Below, piece after piece: positions 1 to 8,687 of a DNA stretch of 64,000 bases (its first letter is position 1; the number at the start of each line of letters is the position of its first letter). This DNA comes from Methylophilus sp. DW102 (lineage in GTDB: Bacteria > Pseudomonadota > Gammaproteobacteria > Burkholderiales > Methylophilaceae). The position numbers and the translations under genes were made by a program. The notes below the pieces were generated by a model. It did not search any database and was not told the DNA's origin. It was given only the letters and a program-made list of their open reading frames with translations. Location of the stretch: NCBI RefSeq assembly GCF_037076555.1, contig NZ_AP029023.1, forward strand, positions 682,001 through 746,000. The letters run 5' to 3'.

Positions 1-153
1 TCTGTTGCCGCTAAAGTTGCAATTGCGTTAATGTGATCGACCTGATTTTAAAATCGGTCCCTCGTTTGCCATGAGATTCATGCTTGAGAGCACCCAATAA
101 TAGCTTAAACACAAGTGCTTTCGATGGAACAGGAATAAAGGTATTGCGTTTGG

Positions 154-783
154 ATGTGTAGAGCGATTAAACATTTGAAACGAATTGTATTGCTGACAAC
201 CTCCATGTTGCTGGCATTCCCTGCTTTGGCTGATCTTAAATTGCCAGTCCGATTGACAGAGATCCGTCTGGCTGACAATGATGATGCCGGCCTTTCCAAA
301 ACGCTGGAGCACAATTTTAGCCCTGAAGACCGTGCACGTTTGCGCAAGGCCCTTTCTGATTACGCCCGTAACACCGATCCCGACCACCAGTTGATGTTGC
401 AAAAGCGCAAGGCCATGCATGACAGCATCGCACAACGGTTCAATGAGTGTAACCGCGACAATGACGACTCGCTAGACCGCGAAGAAGCGACGCTGTGTTT
501 GCCACAAGTGGCCCGCCATTTTTCCTATGTTGATCTTGATGGCAATGGCGTGATTACGCTAGATGAACTTGAAACCGCCTATGCCAAAATGGTCGAGCGT
601 CAACGTGAAGCCGAAGCCAGAACCGAGGCAAAAATCGAAAATCAGCAAAATATCGTCAGCGACTCAGAGCCTGATGCCAAGTCCAGAAACAAATCCAAAG
701 CAAGCTCGGCAGTGATTCCTGCCAATAGCCCTGTCAATTCAAGTGGTAAAGACGTTTCGGTCATTCGTAAGCGTCCAAGTTAA
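154..783 (+). CDS. Secreted EF-hand domain protein
   Basis: The product is a 209-residue protein of unrecognised role with two EF-hand-like calcium loops. The first is near residues 89-100 (around DNDDSLDREE) and the second near 129-140 (DLDGNGVITLDE), so it probably binds calcium in the periplasm. The N-terminus has a short basic stretch and a hydrophobic core ending in ALA, a typical signal peptide. A TTG at codon 8 (giving KRIVLLTT...) would make a more compact signal peptide than the ATG at 154, so the start is uncertain. The C-terminal 60 residues are polar, rich in Glu, Lys and Ser, and look disordered. The gene stands alone, with the next gene on the same strand more than 100 bases away. 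The EF-hand assignment is secure; the function is unknown. Confidence 0.75.
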   Translation: MCRAIKHLKRIVLLTTSMLLAFPALADLKLPVRLTEIRLADNDDAGLSKTLEHNFSPEDRARLRKALSDYARNTDPDHQLMLQKRKAMHDSIAQRFNECNRDNDDSLDREEATLCLPQVARHFSYVDLDGNGVITLDELETAYAKMVERQREAEARTEAKIENQQNIVSDSEPDAKSRNKSKASSAVIPANSPVNSSGKDVSVIRKRPS

Positions 784-897
784 TTTCCTTTGTCTCAACA
801 TGCACATGCCATTCAGCGTTTCGGCGTGTCAAACAAGCAGATTGCCTTCATTATTTTTGCTGTTTAGTGGCTTTGTCGCTGACTCTGGACCCGCTTG

Positions 898-2091
898 ATG
901 CTGCCCTCGCAATTATCCTTTGTCTGGTCCCGTGGCTTGCAGGAGATAGACCCTGCCGACTGGCAGCGCCTGGCGGGCATGCATCCCATGCTCGACTACC
1001 AGTTTTTGCTGGCGTTTGAGGCCACCGCTTGTGTCGGTGCGCAGACGGGCTGGATGCCCTATCATTTAACTGCGTTTGACCAGGGGCAGTTGGTGGCAGC
1101 CATACCTTGTTATCTCAAAACGCACTCTTACGGCGAGTATGTCTTTGACTGGTCATGGGCCGAGGCCTATGAGCAAGCGGGTGGGCAGTATTACCCCAAG
1201 CTGATCTCCGCCATTCCTTTCTCACCCGTCACTGGCCCACGCCTGCTGATAGACCCGGCCTGTGACGCGCCTGCGTTGATTGCCGAGACCATGCTCAAGC
1301 AGCTGCAGGCTTTTTGTCAGGAGCATGCCCTGTCCGGCGCGCATCTGTTGTTCCCCGATGCCATGTCGGCTGACTTTTGTGAACGGCAAGGGTGGTTAAG
1401 GCGTGAGGGCGTGCAGTTCCGCTGGGAAAATGCGGGATATGCCGACTGGGACGCTTTTATGGCGGTATTGAGCCGGGACAAGCGCAAAAAAATCCGGCAA
1501 GAACGGCAAAAAGTTGCGCAACAGGGTGTGACCTGCCGCGTGGTGAGTGGTCATGACATGACTGCGCAAGACCTGGCCTTGTTTTATCAATGCTATTGCC
1601 AGACGTATCTCCGCCACCATAGTTCACCTTATCTGACCCTGGCATTTTTCGAGCATTTGCAGCGCTACCTGCCCGGGCATTTGCAGTTATTTATTGCTTC
1701 GCAGCATGGCGAGGATGTGGCGGCCAGTCTGTGTGTGCTGGGTGAAGCGACGCTATATGGCCGTTACTGGGGGAGTTTGCGCGATATTTCTTGTCTGCAT
1801 TTCGAGTTGTGCTATTACCAGCCGCAGCAATTCTGTATCCGCGAGCAGATCCGCTATTTTGAAGGCGGTGCACAAGGCGAGCATAAGCTTGCCCGTGGCT
1901 TTGTCGCTTACCCCACCTGTTCTTACCACTGGCTCAGCCATCCCGATTTTCACCAGAGTGTGGCGCGCTTTCTGCGCCGGGAGGCCGAGGGCATGCAGCA
2001 ATATGTCAATGAGCTAGAGGAGCGCAGTCCATACAAAAACATGCCGGATATCAATGACACTGGCCTGCCGCAGAGACCGTCATTGACTTGA
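898..2091 (+). CDS. FemAB-like GNAT family N-acyltransferase (DUF482 type)
   Basis: This protein of about 397 residues resembles the proteobacterial DUF482/peptidoglycan-recognition branch of the GNAT/FemAB superfamily. Members are cytoplasmic and are presumed to transfer acyl or aminoacyl groups, but the substrate is not established. Supporting features are the basic segment LSRDKRKKIRQERQKV near residue 195, the central YLRHHSSPYLTLAFFEHL region and the C-terminal GEHKLARGF motif, all typical of the family as I know it. The length matches the usual 370-400 residues. A TTG at 895 precedes the ATG at 898, and I chose the ATG. The stop lies 5 bases from the convergent SDR gene on the other strand. 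Confidence 0.75.
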   Translation: MLPSQLSFVWSRGLQEIDPADWQRLAGMHPMLDYQFLLAFEATACVGAQTGWMPYHLTAFDQGQLVAAIPCYLKTHSYGEYVFDWSWAEAYEQAGGQYYPKLISAIPFSPVTGPRLLIDPACDAPALIAETMLKQLQAFCQEHALSGAHLLFPDAMSADFCERQGWLRREGVQFRWENAGYADWDAFMAVLSRDKRKKIRQERQKVAQQGVTCRVVSGHDMTAQDLALFYQCYCQTYLRHHSSPYLTLAFFEHLQRYLPGHLQLFIASQHGEDVAASLCVLGEATLYGRYWGSLRDISCLHFELCYYQPQQFCIREQIRYFEGGAQGEHKLARGFVAYPTCSYHWLSHPDFHQSVARFLRREAEGMQQYVNELEERSPYKNMPDINDTGLPQRPSLT

Positions 2092-2096
2092 TTGGG

Positions 2097-2789
2097 TTAC
2101 CAGGGAATCGGTTTGCCATCATAGGCGATAAACTGGCCCGATTGTGCAGCAGTCAAACTGGCAATCACCTGGCGCAGGCCTTGCACGCTGGTTTCGGTAT
2201 CAATCAGGCCGTTTGGACCGCCCATGTCTGTGCGCACCCAGCCCGGATGCAGTGCAGCAACGACAATGTTAAAGCCGCGCAAATCGATAGACAGGCTTTT
2301 GACGACCATATTCAGCGCAGTTTTGCTGCTGCGATAGATATATTCACCGCCACTGCCATTGTCTTCTATGCTGCCCATTTTGCTGGTCATGGCGATCAGC
2401 TTTGCCTGCGGGGCACGTCGCAGCTGCGGCAAGAAAGCCTCTGCAAGATAGTAAGTGCTCAGCGTGTTGACCTGAAAAGCGTGTAACCAGGCTTGCACGT
2501 CGGTCTGGCCAAAACTGCTCTCAGGATAGGTGCCTGCATTGCTGATCAGAATGTCCAGCGTCAGTGCAGGCAGCTGGCTTGCCAGCGCCCGGATTGAATC
2601 GACATCGGCCACATCCAGCGCAAGCAGCTGCAGGTTGCTATGTTGACTGGCCAGTTGTTGTAACGCGGGGGCCTGGGCGGGATCGCGTACCGTGACGTAG
2701 ACCTGCTGGCCGCTTTCGGCATATTGCCTGGCATACTCGAGGCCGAGGCCGCGATTGCCGCCAGTGATTAAGATGGTTTGTGTATTCAT
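2097..2789 (-). CDS. Short-chain dehydrogenase/reductase (SDR) family oxidoreductase
   Basis: This is a 230-residue NAD(P)-dependent oxidoreductase with a classical SDR Rossmann fold. The N-terminal cofactor motif TGGNRGLG is at residues 9-16, ISNAG (a variant of NNAG) is near residue 83, and the catalytic YRSSK (YxxxK) is near residue 150. A Ser upstream (MTSKMGS) supplies the third catalytic residue. Members with this pattern, often annotated as C-factor-like, act on small carbonyl or alcohol substrates, and the substrate here cannot be deduced. The gene is convergent with the FemAB-like gene and divergent from the TIGR03790 gene. Confidence 0.85.
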   Translation of the reverse strand: MNTQTILITGGNRGLGLEYARQYAESGQQVYVTVRDPAQAPALQQLASQHSNLQLLALDVADVDSIRALASQLPALTLDILISNAGTYPESSFGQTDVQAWLHAFQVNTLSTYYLAEAFLPQLRRAPQAKLIAMTSKMGSIEDNGSGGEYIYRSSKTALNMVVKSLSIDLRGFNIVVAALHPGWVRTDMGGPNGLIDTETSVQGLRQVIASLTAAQSGQFIAYDGKPIPW

Positions 2790-2896
2790 GCTGTGAACCT
2801 CGCCTTCATGCAGTGGTTTAATTTAAGTTATGATGTCATTCTACGCGGGTTGAAATGACAGGCGTAGTATCTTTGCAATCGCAATGGAGTGTTGAG

Positions 2897-3988
2897 TTGA
2901 AGGCAGTAAAGCAGTGGCTGATCAGTCAGTGGGGGGCAGTGGGTATCTGCCTGCTTTTTATGGTGAGCAGTGTTGCTGGCGCGGTAGACCTCAGCAAGCA
3001 AATCCCGTTGCGGCCCTCATTATTAAAGCCGGAAGATGTGGCAGTGGTGTATAACCTCAATGACGCGCAAAGCGAAGAGGTCGCCCGTTACTACCTGCAA
3101 GCTAGGCAAGTCCCTGCGGAAAATCTGATCGGGGTGGAATTGCCCCGCCATTTTAAAGATGCGCTGACGGTTCCCGAGTTTGAGTCACTCAAAGCCCAGT
3201 TGGACGCCAAGTTGACCACGCAGCAAGTGGTCTTGCTGGTCTGGCGCACCCCGTTTGCCGTGCAATGTAACAGCCTTACCAGTGCGCTGACGCTCGGGCT
3301 GGATCTCAATCAATGCCGCAAGACCTGTGACCCTGGCCGCGACAGCCCTTACTTTAACAGCCCCTCATTGCGGCCATGGACGGATCACCATTTGCGTTTG
3401 TCCATGTTGTTGCCCATCACCAGTGTCGCTGCGGCCAAGGCACTCATAGACCGTGGCGTCATGAGTGAATTCAGTTTAAATGACGCGAATGGGTTTTTTC
3501 TAAAAACCCAGGATGCGGCACGCTCCAAGCCACGTGAACCTTTTTTCCCGCAAGAGGGCATGACGGTCAAATCCAAAAAACTGACCTTGCATACCTTGAG
3601 TCAGGAGACGATAGAAAAACAGCCCTCAGTCATGTTTTATTTCACCGGGCAAAAATCGGTCGATTATCTGCTTACCAACAATTATTTGCCCGGCGCCATT
3701 GCCGATCATTTGACCTCGACCGGAGGCATTTTGTCTAATTACAATCCGCAAATGCCCGCCTCGCGTTGGCTGGATGCGGGGGTTACCGGCAGTTATGGCA
3801 CTGTGTCTGAGCCTTGTAATTATTGGCAAAAATTCCCCAACCCGCAGGTGTTAATTGGCCATTATCTGGCCGGTGAAACCCTGATTGAGGCCTACTGGAA
3901 AAGCGTGAAATGGCCGATGCAGGGCGTGTTTATTGGCGAGCCGCTGGCCAAACCCTACGCCAAAAGCGTCCAGGTGGTGGATGAGTGA
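2897..3988 (+). CDS. TIGR03790 family protein, exported
   Basis: The sequence matches my memory of the TIGR03790 family, whose function is unknown. The diagnostic N-terminal region reads VAVVYNLNDAQSEEVARYY and is followed by the AENLIGVELP segment. I prefer a TTG start at 2897 because GGAG lies 7 bases upstream and translation from there gives a clean signal peptide ending in SVAGA. An ATG at 2855 is in frame but has no ribosome binding site and adds 14 polar residues. Several cysteines are present (CNSLTS, QCRKTCD), consistent with an exported, perhaps disulfide-bonded, protein. The downstream gene is a PhoR-type kinase about 100 bases away. A cytoplasmic location is unlikely; no enzymatic motif was recognised. 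Confidence 0.7.
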   Translation: MKAVKQWLISQWGAVGICLLFMVSSVAGAVDLSKQIPLRPSLLKPEDVAVVYNLNDAQSEEVARYYLQARQVPAENLIGVELPRHFKDALTVPEFESLKAQLDAKLTTQQVVLLVWRTPFAVQCNSLTSALTLGLDLNQCRKTCDPGRDSPYFNSPSLRPWTDHHLRLSMLLPITSVAAAKALIDRGVMSEFSLNDANGFFLKTQDAARSKPREPFFPQEGMTVKSKKLTLHTLSQETIEKQPSVMFYFTGQKSVDYLLTNNYLPGAIADHLTSTGGILSNYNPQMPASRWLDAGVTGSYGTVSEPCNYWQKFPNPQVLIGHYLAGETLIEAYWKSVKWPMQGVFIGEPLAKPYAKSVQVVDE

Positions 3989-4086
3989 GCGATGGTCATT
4001 GCACCTGCGCTTACGTCATTTTCCTGTCATTGTGCCTGCATCGTTGTGTCGTATAATCGCTGCCATCTATCCGGTGAGATTGGCTT

Positions 4087-5385
4087 GTGCAAGATATTCG
4101 TTTAAAAGCGTTTTGGACTTTGTTTCTGTGGGCATTTGGTTGCCTGCTCCTTGGCTGGTTCACAAATTCGCATCTGGCGTGGTTGACTTATTTATGTGGT
4201 GTGCTGGCCTATCTGGCCGGACATTTATACTGGATACACCGTCTGTACCAGTGGGCCCTTAAGCCCAGCCTGAATTTTATCCCCAACGGCAAAGGTATCT
4301 GGGAAGACATTTTTGCCAATCTCTATCATGAAATGCGCCGCCATTCGCGTAGCCAAAGCCAGTTAAGCAGTACCTTGGAGCGCTTGCGTCATGCCACCAG
4401 TGCTTTGCCGGATGGCGTGGTCGTGCTGAATAATCGTAATGAAATCGAATGGTTTAATGAGCCTGCCGTGCAACGCCTGGGCCTCAAGCGCCATCATGAC
4501 GAAAGTCAGCCGATTTATTATTTATTGCGCCAGGCCGAATTTGTGGAATACCTGCAAGCCGAAGAATACAGCGAACCACTCAAGCTTAAATCCTGGCGCA
4601 GTCCCGATATCACGCTGGAGTTGCAGATTATTCCGTTTGCCAGCAAGCAGCGACTGCTGATTTGCCGAGATGTATCCGCCATTGAAAAAACCGAAGTCAT
4701 GCGCCGCGATTTCATTGCCAACGTGTCACATGAGTTGCGTACACCGCTCACCGTGATTGGAGGCTTTCTGGAAACCATCAGTGACATGCAGGGGGAGATT
4801 TCTCCCGATATCCAGCCTTATTTTGACATGATGCAGGCGCAAACGACGCGCATGCGCCGCATTATCGAGGACTTGCTGACCTTGTCACGCCTGGAGAATA
4901 ATGTCACGCTCAAGGATGAAACCGAGATTGACATGAAGGCCATGCTGCAGCAATTGCATCGCGATGCCCAGGCATTGAGCCAGGGGCAGCATCAGGTCAC
5001 CTTGCATATGGAGGCGAACGTTAACTTGACGGGCAGTTATAATGAACTCATGAGTGCCATGAGCAACCTGACCACCAATGCTGTACGCTATACCCCGCCA
5101 CAAGGCAAGATTGATATTTATTGGCAAATGCGGGGGGAGGACGTGGTGTTCAGCGTCCAAGATAATGGCATCGGTATTGAAGCGCACCATTTACCCAGAC
5201 TGACCGAGCGTTTTTACCGTGTGGACAGTGGACGGAGCCGCGACACAGGTGGCACCGGTTTGGGCTTGTCTATCGTCAAACATATTCTGCATCATCATCA
5301 GGCCAGCTTGCAGGTGGAGAGTGAGCCTGGGCTGGGGAGCTGTTTCCGTATCGTGTTTCCTGCGCAAAGGATCTTGCCTGCATGA
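4087..5385 (+). CDS. phoR: Phosphate-regulon-type sensor histidine kinase PhoR
   Basis: This 432-residue inner-membrane histidine kinase starts at GTG. The first 50 residues contain two hydrophobic segments (around 8-27 and 33-48), followed by a linker and a PAS-like domain (about 95-200). The dimerisation/phosphoacceptor helix has FIANVSHELRTPLTV with the phosphorylated His near residue 216. The ATPase domain shows the N box (TNAVRYTPP), G1 (DNGIGI) and G2 (GGTGLGLSIVKH). The domain order and length match PhoR, which phosphorylates PhoB and controls phosphate uptake. No phoB gene is adjacent, so the symbol rests on architecture alone. The stop overlaps the next gene by ATGA, which implies translational coupling to a lipoprotein. 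Confidence 0.8.
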   Translation: MQDIRLKAFWTLFLWAFGCLLLGWFTNSHLAWLTYLCGVLAYLAGHLYWIHRLYQWALKPSLNFIPNGKGIWEDIFANLYHEMRRHSRSQSQLSSTLERLRHATSALPDGVVVLNNRNEIEWFNEPAVQRLGLKRHHDESQPIYYLLRQAEFVEYLQAEEYSEPLKLKSWRSPDITLELQIIPFASKQRLLICRDVSAIEKTEVMRRDFIANVSHELRTPLTVIGGFLETISDMQGEISPDIQPYFDMMQAQTTRMRRIIEDLLTLSRLENNVTLKDETEIDMKAMLQQLHRDAQALSQGQHQVTLHMEANVNLTGSYNELMSAMSNLTTNAVRYTPPQGKIDIYWQMRGEDVVFSVQDNGIGIEAHHLPRLTERFYRVDSGRSRDTGGTGLGLSIVKHILHHHQASLQVESEPGLGSCFRIVFPAQRILPA

Positions 5386-6125
5386 GTTGCATCGGCTGCA
5401 GTGGCCTGATGTTGCTATTGCTGCTGGTCGCCTGTACGACCTCCCCTCATTCAGGTTATGTCGATTCGCCGAATGGACGTCCGGTGCCAGTGCGGCAAGA
5501 CCGGAATGCCTTGCATCAACTGGTGAAAACCGATCTGGATCGCCTGGCGGATATTGAATATGCCGAAAACGTCAGCACCTTGCGCTTGCTGATGCTCAAA
5601 CTGTATAAACGCAACCCGGCTGAAGCGCAGAAATCTGGCTTGGGTGGGCCCGAACAGATCGCTACCTATGTGTTTGAGCAGGCTCACGTGCATGGCTGGC
5701 AACTGGAGGCGCTCGGGCATGCGCAAGACACCGCTGCGATCAAGCTGGCATTAAACCCGCAATTCGGCGGAGATCGCGTACTGGCACTGGTGGTGGGGAT
5801 CCAGTCCATGCTTTACCGCGCGCATGGTAACAAGTCGTCTTTTTTCTTGCTAGATAGCATAGATCCGCAAAACCTATACAATGCCGCCAGAAATATTGAA
5901 ATCGCCATGTGGAAACTGGCGAATGCCAAAAATGCCCAGGGTGAACTGTTGTTGCTGACCAATAGCCTGACAGGTGAAGTACAGAATCTGAGCTTTGAGC
6001 GCGAGTTTAGCAAGCTGGTTGCCCGCACAGATTTGCTGGCCTTGACCTTGGCCGAGAAGTCGCAGCGCTTGATCTCGCGGCTGACACAAAGCATCACGAC
6101 CGCCCCTTTTCTTCCTTTTAGATAA
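5382..6125 (+). CDS. Hypothetical lipoprotein coupled to phoR
   Basis: This 247-residue protein has a lipobox (LLVAC, Cys near residue 18) after a run of leucines, so it is probably a lipoprotein. The mature part is largely helical by composition and has no domain I recognise. It includes FGGDRVLALVVGIQSML and a C-terminal half rich in Leu and Ala. The start ATG overlaps the phoR stop by four bases (ATGA), which suggests co-translation. The C-terminus is 11 bases from the next gene. Functional linkage to phosphate sensing is an inference from coupling only. Confidence 0.7.
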   Translation: MSCIGCSGLMLLLLLVACTTSPHSGYVDSPNGRPVPVRQDRNALHQLVKTDLDRLADIEYAENVSTLRLLMLKLYKRNPAEAQKSGLGGPEQIATYVFEQAHVHGWQLEALGHAQDTAAIKLALNPQFGGDRVLALVVGIQSMLYRAHGNKSSFFLLDSIDPQNLYNAARNIEIAMWKLANAKNAQGELLLLTNSLTGEVQNLSFEREFSKLVARTDLLALTLAEKSQRLISRLTQSITTAPFLPFR

Positions 6126-6136
6126 TCTTCATCATC

Positions 6137-7291
6137 ATGCATCAAGCCCTGACCCTACTGAACGGATTAAGCCCTGCGCAATTCATGGCAGACTACTGGC
6201 AAAAGAAACCATTATTAATCCGGGGCGCTATCCCTGGTTTTGAGGGATTACTGACACCAGGCGAGCTGGCGGGGCTGGCCTGTGAGGCTGAGGTGCCGGC
6301 CAGATTGATACAGTTTGATTCTAAGCGCATGAATCAGGGAGATGGCTGGCAGGTCAGGCAAGGCCCGTTTGATGACGAAGACTTTACCAGTTTGCCTGCA
6401 CGCGACTGGACCCTGCTTGTGCAGGGGGTGAACCATGTGCTGCCAGAGGCGCAAGCCTTGCTGTCGCAGTTCAGCTTTGTCCCTAACGCCAGACTCGATG
6501 ATGTCATGGTCAGTTATGCGCCGACCGGTGGTGGCGTCGGGCCACATATCGACAGCTATGATGTTTTCTTGCTGCAGGGCGCGGGGCATCGCCGCTGGCG
6601 TATCAGCCAGCAAACGGATTTAAGATTGATTGCCGATGCACCCTTGCGCATTTTGTCGCACTTTGAATGCGAGCAGGAGTGGGTGCTGGCACCGGGCGAC
6701 ATGCTCTATCTGCCGCCCAATGTCGCGCATTGGGGCATTGCAGAAGATGATGATTGCATGACCTACTCCATCGGCTTCCGGGCGCCCGCCGCGCGTGAAC
6801 TGGCCATTGAGTTTCTTGAGGCCTGCCGCCAGGAGATGCTGCCTGACGAACTGTATCGCGACCCCGAGTTGCAACCCGTTCAAGATGCCGCAGCGATTGA
6901 CCCGCAGATGGTCAGTCAAGTGGCTGGCATGTTGCGCCGCTTGCCCTGGGAGGCTGAGCAACTGGGACCGTTTTTGGCAAAATATTTTTCAGAGCCCAAA
7001 GCTTATGTTGTGTTTTCGCCCAACCGCAAACTGAGTGCAGAGAAGTTTTTGCAACGCGCCCAGCAATCTGGACTGGTGATGGACTTGCAGACGCAGATGT
7101 TGCATTGGCAAGGCCAGTATTTTATCAATGGCGAGCGCGTGAGTGTGTCAGCGGAGGCGGGGCCTTTGCTCAATACATTCGCTAACCAGCGGCTGTTGAC
7201 GGCCGCAGACTGCCAAACAGCAGCCATTCATCCCTTGTTGCCCTGGTTGCAGGGGATTTACCTGTCTGGATACGTGCATTTTTCTGATTGA
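6137..7291 (+). CDS. roxA: Cupin/JmjC ribosomal oxygenase, RoxA (YcfD)-type
   Basis: This 384-residue protein resembles the Fe(II)/2-oxoglutarate-dependent oxygenase that hydroxylates an arginine of ribosomal protein uL16 in E. coli (373 residues). The N-terminal region reads MADYWQKKPLLIRGA, typical of JmjC-like cupins. The metal triad is visible as HID (His137, Asp139) in GVGPHIDSYDVF and His198 in PPNVAHWG. The C-terminal winged-helix region seen in YcfD-type enzymes fits the remaining length. It follows a lipoprotein gene with 11 bases between, so it may be in the phoR transcription unit. The family is clear; the exact ribosomal substrate is inferred from the E. coli homologue. Confidence 0.82.
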   Translation: MHQALTLLNGLSPAQFMADYWQKKPLLIRGAIPGFEGLLTPGELAGLACEAEVPARLIQFDSKRMNQGDGWQVRQGPFDDEDFTSLPARDWTLLVQGVNHVLPEAQALLSQFSFVPNARLDDVMVSYAPTGGGVGPHIDSYDVFLLQGAGHRRWRISQQTDLRLIADAPLRILSHFECEQEWVLAPGDMLYLPPNVAHWGIAEDDDCMTYSIGFRAPAARELAIEFLEACRQEMLPDELYRDPELQPVQDAAAIDPQMVSQVAGMLRRLPWEAEQLGPFLAKYFSEPKAYVVFSPNRKLSAEKFLQRAQQSGLVMDLQTQMLHWQGQYFINGERVSVSAEAGPLLNTFANQRLLTAADCQTAAIHPLLPWLQGIYLSGYVHFSD

Positions 7292-7506
7292 GCCGGTTAA
7301 TTTTGCATTGATTGCAAAGGATTTGGCGGATTTTTTGTGAAAAAAACACAGAGTTGTTGTTCTGACACAAAAAAATCCTTTCTTTTTCACTGGTTTTTCG
7401 TTCTTTTTTTAATCAATTGCTGATACAATTTTTTCACTCGGTTGATTCTGCACCCGCAGCGTTACCCGTACATAATTTTTTGCTCATACATACTAAGGAA
7501 ATAAAG

Positions 7507-7725
7507 ATGACACGTTCTGCATTGTTGGCTGCATTGTTGGCTTTGGCTTTGACTGCTTGTGGTGAAAAACCAGCTGAAGAAGCACCTGCTGCTGAAGCGC
7601 CTGCTGCTGAAGCCCCAGCTGCTGAAGCTCCTGCTGCTGAAGCTCCTGCTGAAGCTGCACCAGCCGAAGCTGCTCCTGCTGAAGCTGCACCTGCTGAAGC
7701 TGCTCCTGCTGAAGAAGCTAAGTAA
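7507..7725 (+). CDS. Small lipoprotein with Glu-Ala-Pro repeats
   Basis: The product has only 72 residues. A signal peptide of Leu and Ala ends in a lipobox LTAC (Cys at 18), and almost all of the mature chain is a run of EAPAA and EAAPA repeats. The start is set by AAGGAAAT upstream of the ATG at 7507; an in-frame upstream extension to 7417 lacks a ribosome binding site. The mature chain carries about one Glu per five residues, so it should be an extended acidic polymer tethered to a membrane. No function is known to me. It is a free-standing gene closed by a strong terminator. Confidence 0.72.
   Translation: MTRSALLAALLALALTACGEKPAEEAPAAEAPAAEAPAAEAPAAEAPAEAAPAEAAPAEAAPAEAAPAEEAK
7577..7719 (+). 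repeat. Imperfect 15-base tandem repeat encoding EAPAA
   Basis: The DNA repeats a unit close to GCTGCTGAAGCTCCT about nine times, with synonymous changes and one phase shift from EAPAA to EAAPA. It lies entirely within the coding sequence of the small lipoprotein and is the kind of tract prone to copy-number change. Confidence 0.8.
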
Positions 7726-7761
7726 TCCAGACATCCGTAATCTGGTTTTACTTGGATGTAG

Positions 7762-7787
7762 AAAAGCCGACGAAAGTCGGCTTTTTT
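7762..7787 (+). terminator. Rho-independent terminator of the repeat lipoprotein gene
   Basis: An inverted repeat AAAAGCCGAC / GTCGGCTTTT with a GAAA loop is followed by T residues. It is 36 bases after the stop codon and so ends a monocistronic transcript. Confidence 0.9.
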
Positions 7788-7840
7788 ATTGGCTGCGCGC
7801 TGAGCACCTCAACTACTCAGGGGCGGGACGGTACGTGTTT

Positions 7841-8623
7841 TCAGGCAGCTGACTTGAGGGAGGATAACTCGTTGGCAATCTGGCAGATTTGAATAAAGTC
7901 TTCGACAATCAGCGATGCACCGCCGATCAGCCCGCCATCGACATCTGGCATGCTCATCAATTGCGCAGCATTGCCGGGATTGACGCTGCCACCATAGAGC
8001 AAGGTTATCTGTTCTGCAACCTGTTCGTCCAGTAGCCCAATGTGGCCGCGGATGAAAGACAAAATTGCTTGGGCATGTTGCGGACTGGCGGCTTTACCCG
8101 TGCCGATGGCCCATATCGGCTCATAGGCAATGACGCCTTTGGCGAGCGCTTGGATGCCTACATGTGAAATGACGGGGTTCAACTGCCTCACTACCACGAG
8201 ATCGGTTTCGCCCAGTTCGTATTCTTCCAGGGTTTCGCCTATACACAGGATGGGCGTCAGCCCAGCCTTGAGGGCTGCTTCAAAACGCTCACCGCAGCTT
8301 TCATCACTTTCGTGCCCACGTAAGCGGCGTTCAGAGTGGCCGATAATGACGTAGGTGCAGCCAAACTCCTTGAGCATGAGCGGCGACACGGAACCTGTGT
8401 AGGCACCACGCTCAAAGCGGCTCATGTTTTGTCCGCCCCAGGCCACATGGCTGTGTTGCAGTAATTGTTGCGCCTGCTGCAAATAGGGATGTGGCGGGCA
8501 CACCGCATAGCGCGCCCGGTGATGGCGCGTCTCTTGCAACACACTTTGCATAAAGCGGGCATTGTCTGGCAGGTTGCCGTTCATTTTGCGGTTGGCAACC
8601 ACCAGCTTGGGGCGATTTGTCAT
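7841..8623 (-). CDS. tpiA: Triosephosphate isomerase paralogue (divergent)
   Basis: This enzyme of about 260 residues interconverts dihydroxyacetone phosphate and glyceraldehyde 3-phosphate. Catalytic residues are present: Asn and Lys in VVANRKMNG, the electrophilic His in IIGHSERR, the base Glu in YEPIWAIGTG, and the phosphate loops YGGSVN and GGLIGGASL. The almost invariant Trp of the NWK motif is Arg here, and the usual TGE is TGS. A second copy lies at 31434 beside fbp and fba, so this is the divergent paralogue. I placed the start at 8623 because AAAGGAAA lies just upstream; the longer frame to 8674 is less likely. The gene is divergent from ybeY with 64 bases between. Confidence 0.85.
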   Translation of the reverse strand: MTNRPKLVVANRKMNGNLPDNARFMQSVLQETRHHRARYAVCPPHPYLQQAQQLLQHSHVAWGGQNMSRFERGAYTGSVSPLMLKEFGCTYVIIGHSERRLRGHESDESCGERFEAALKAGLTPILCIGETLEEYELGETDLVVVRQLNPVISHVGIQALAKGVIAYEPIWAIGTGKAASPQHAQAILSFIRGHIGLLDEQVAEQITLLYGGSVNPGNAAQLMSMPDVDGGLIGGASLIVEDFIQICQIANELSSLKSAA

Positions 8624-8687
8624 CACACCATTTCCTTTGAGGGTTTTCTTTCTATAATGTCGGATATTGTACATAAAACTTGATGCT

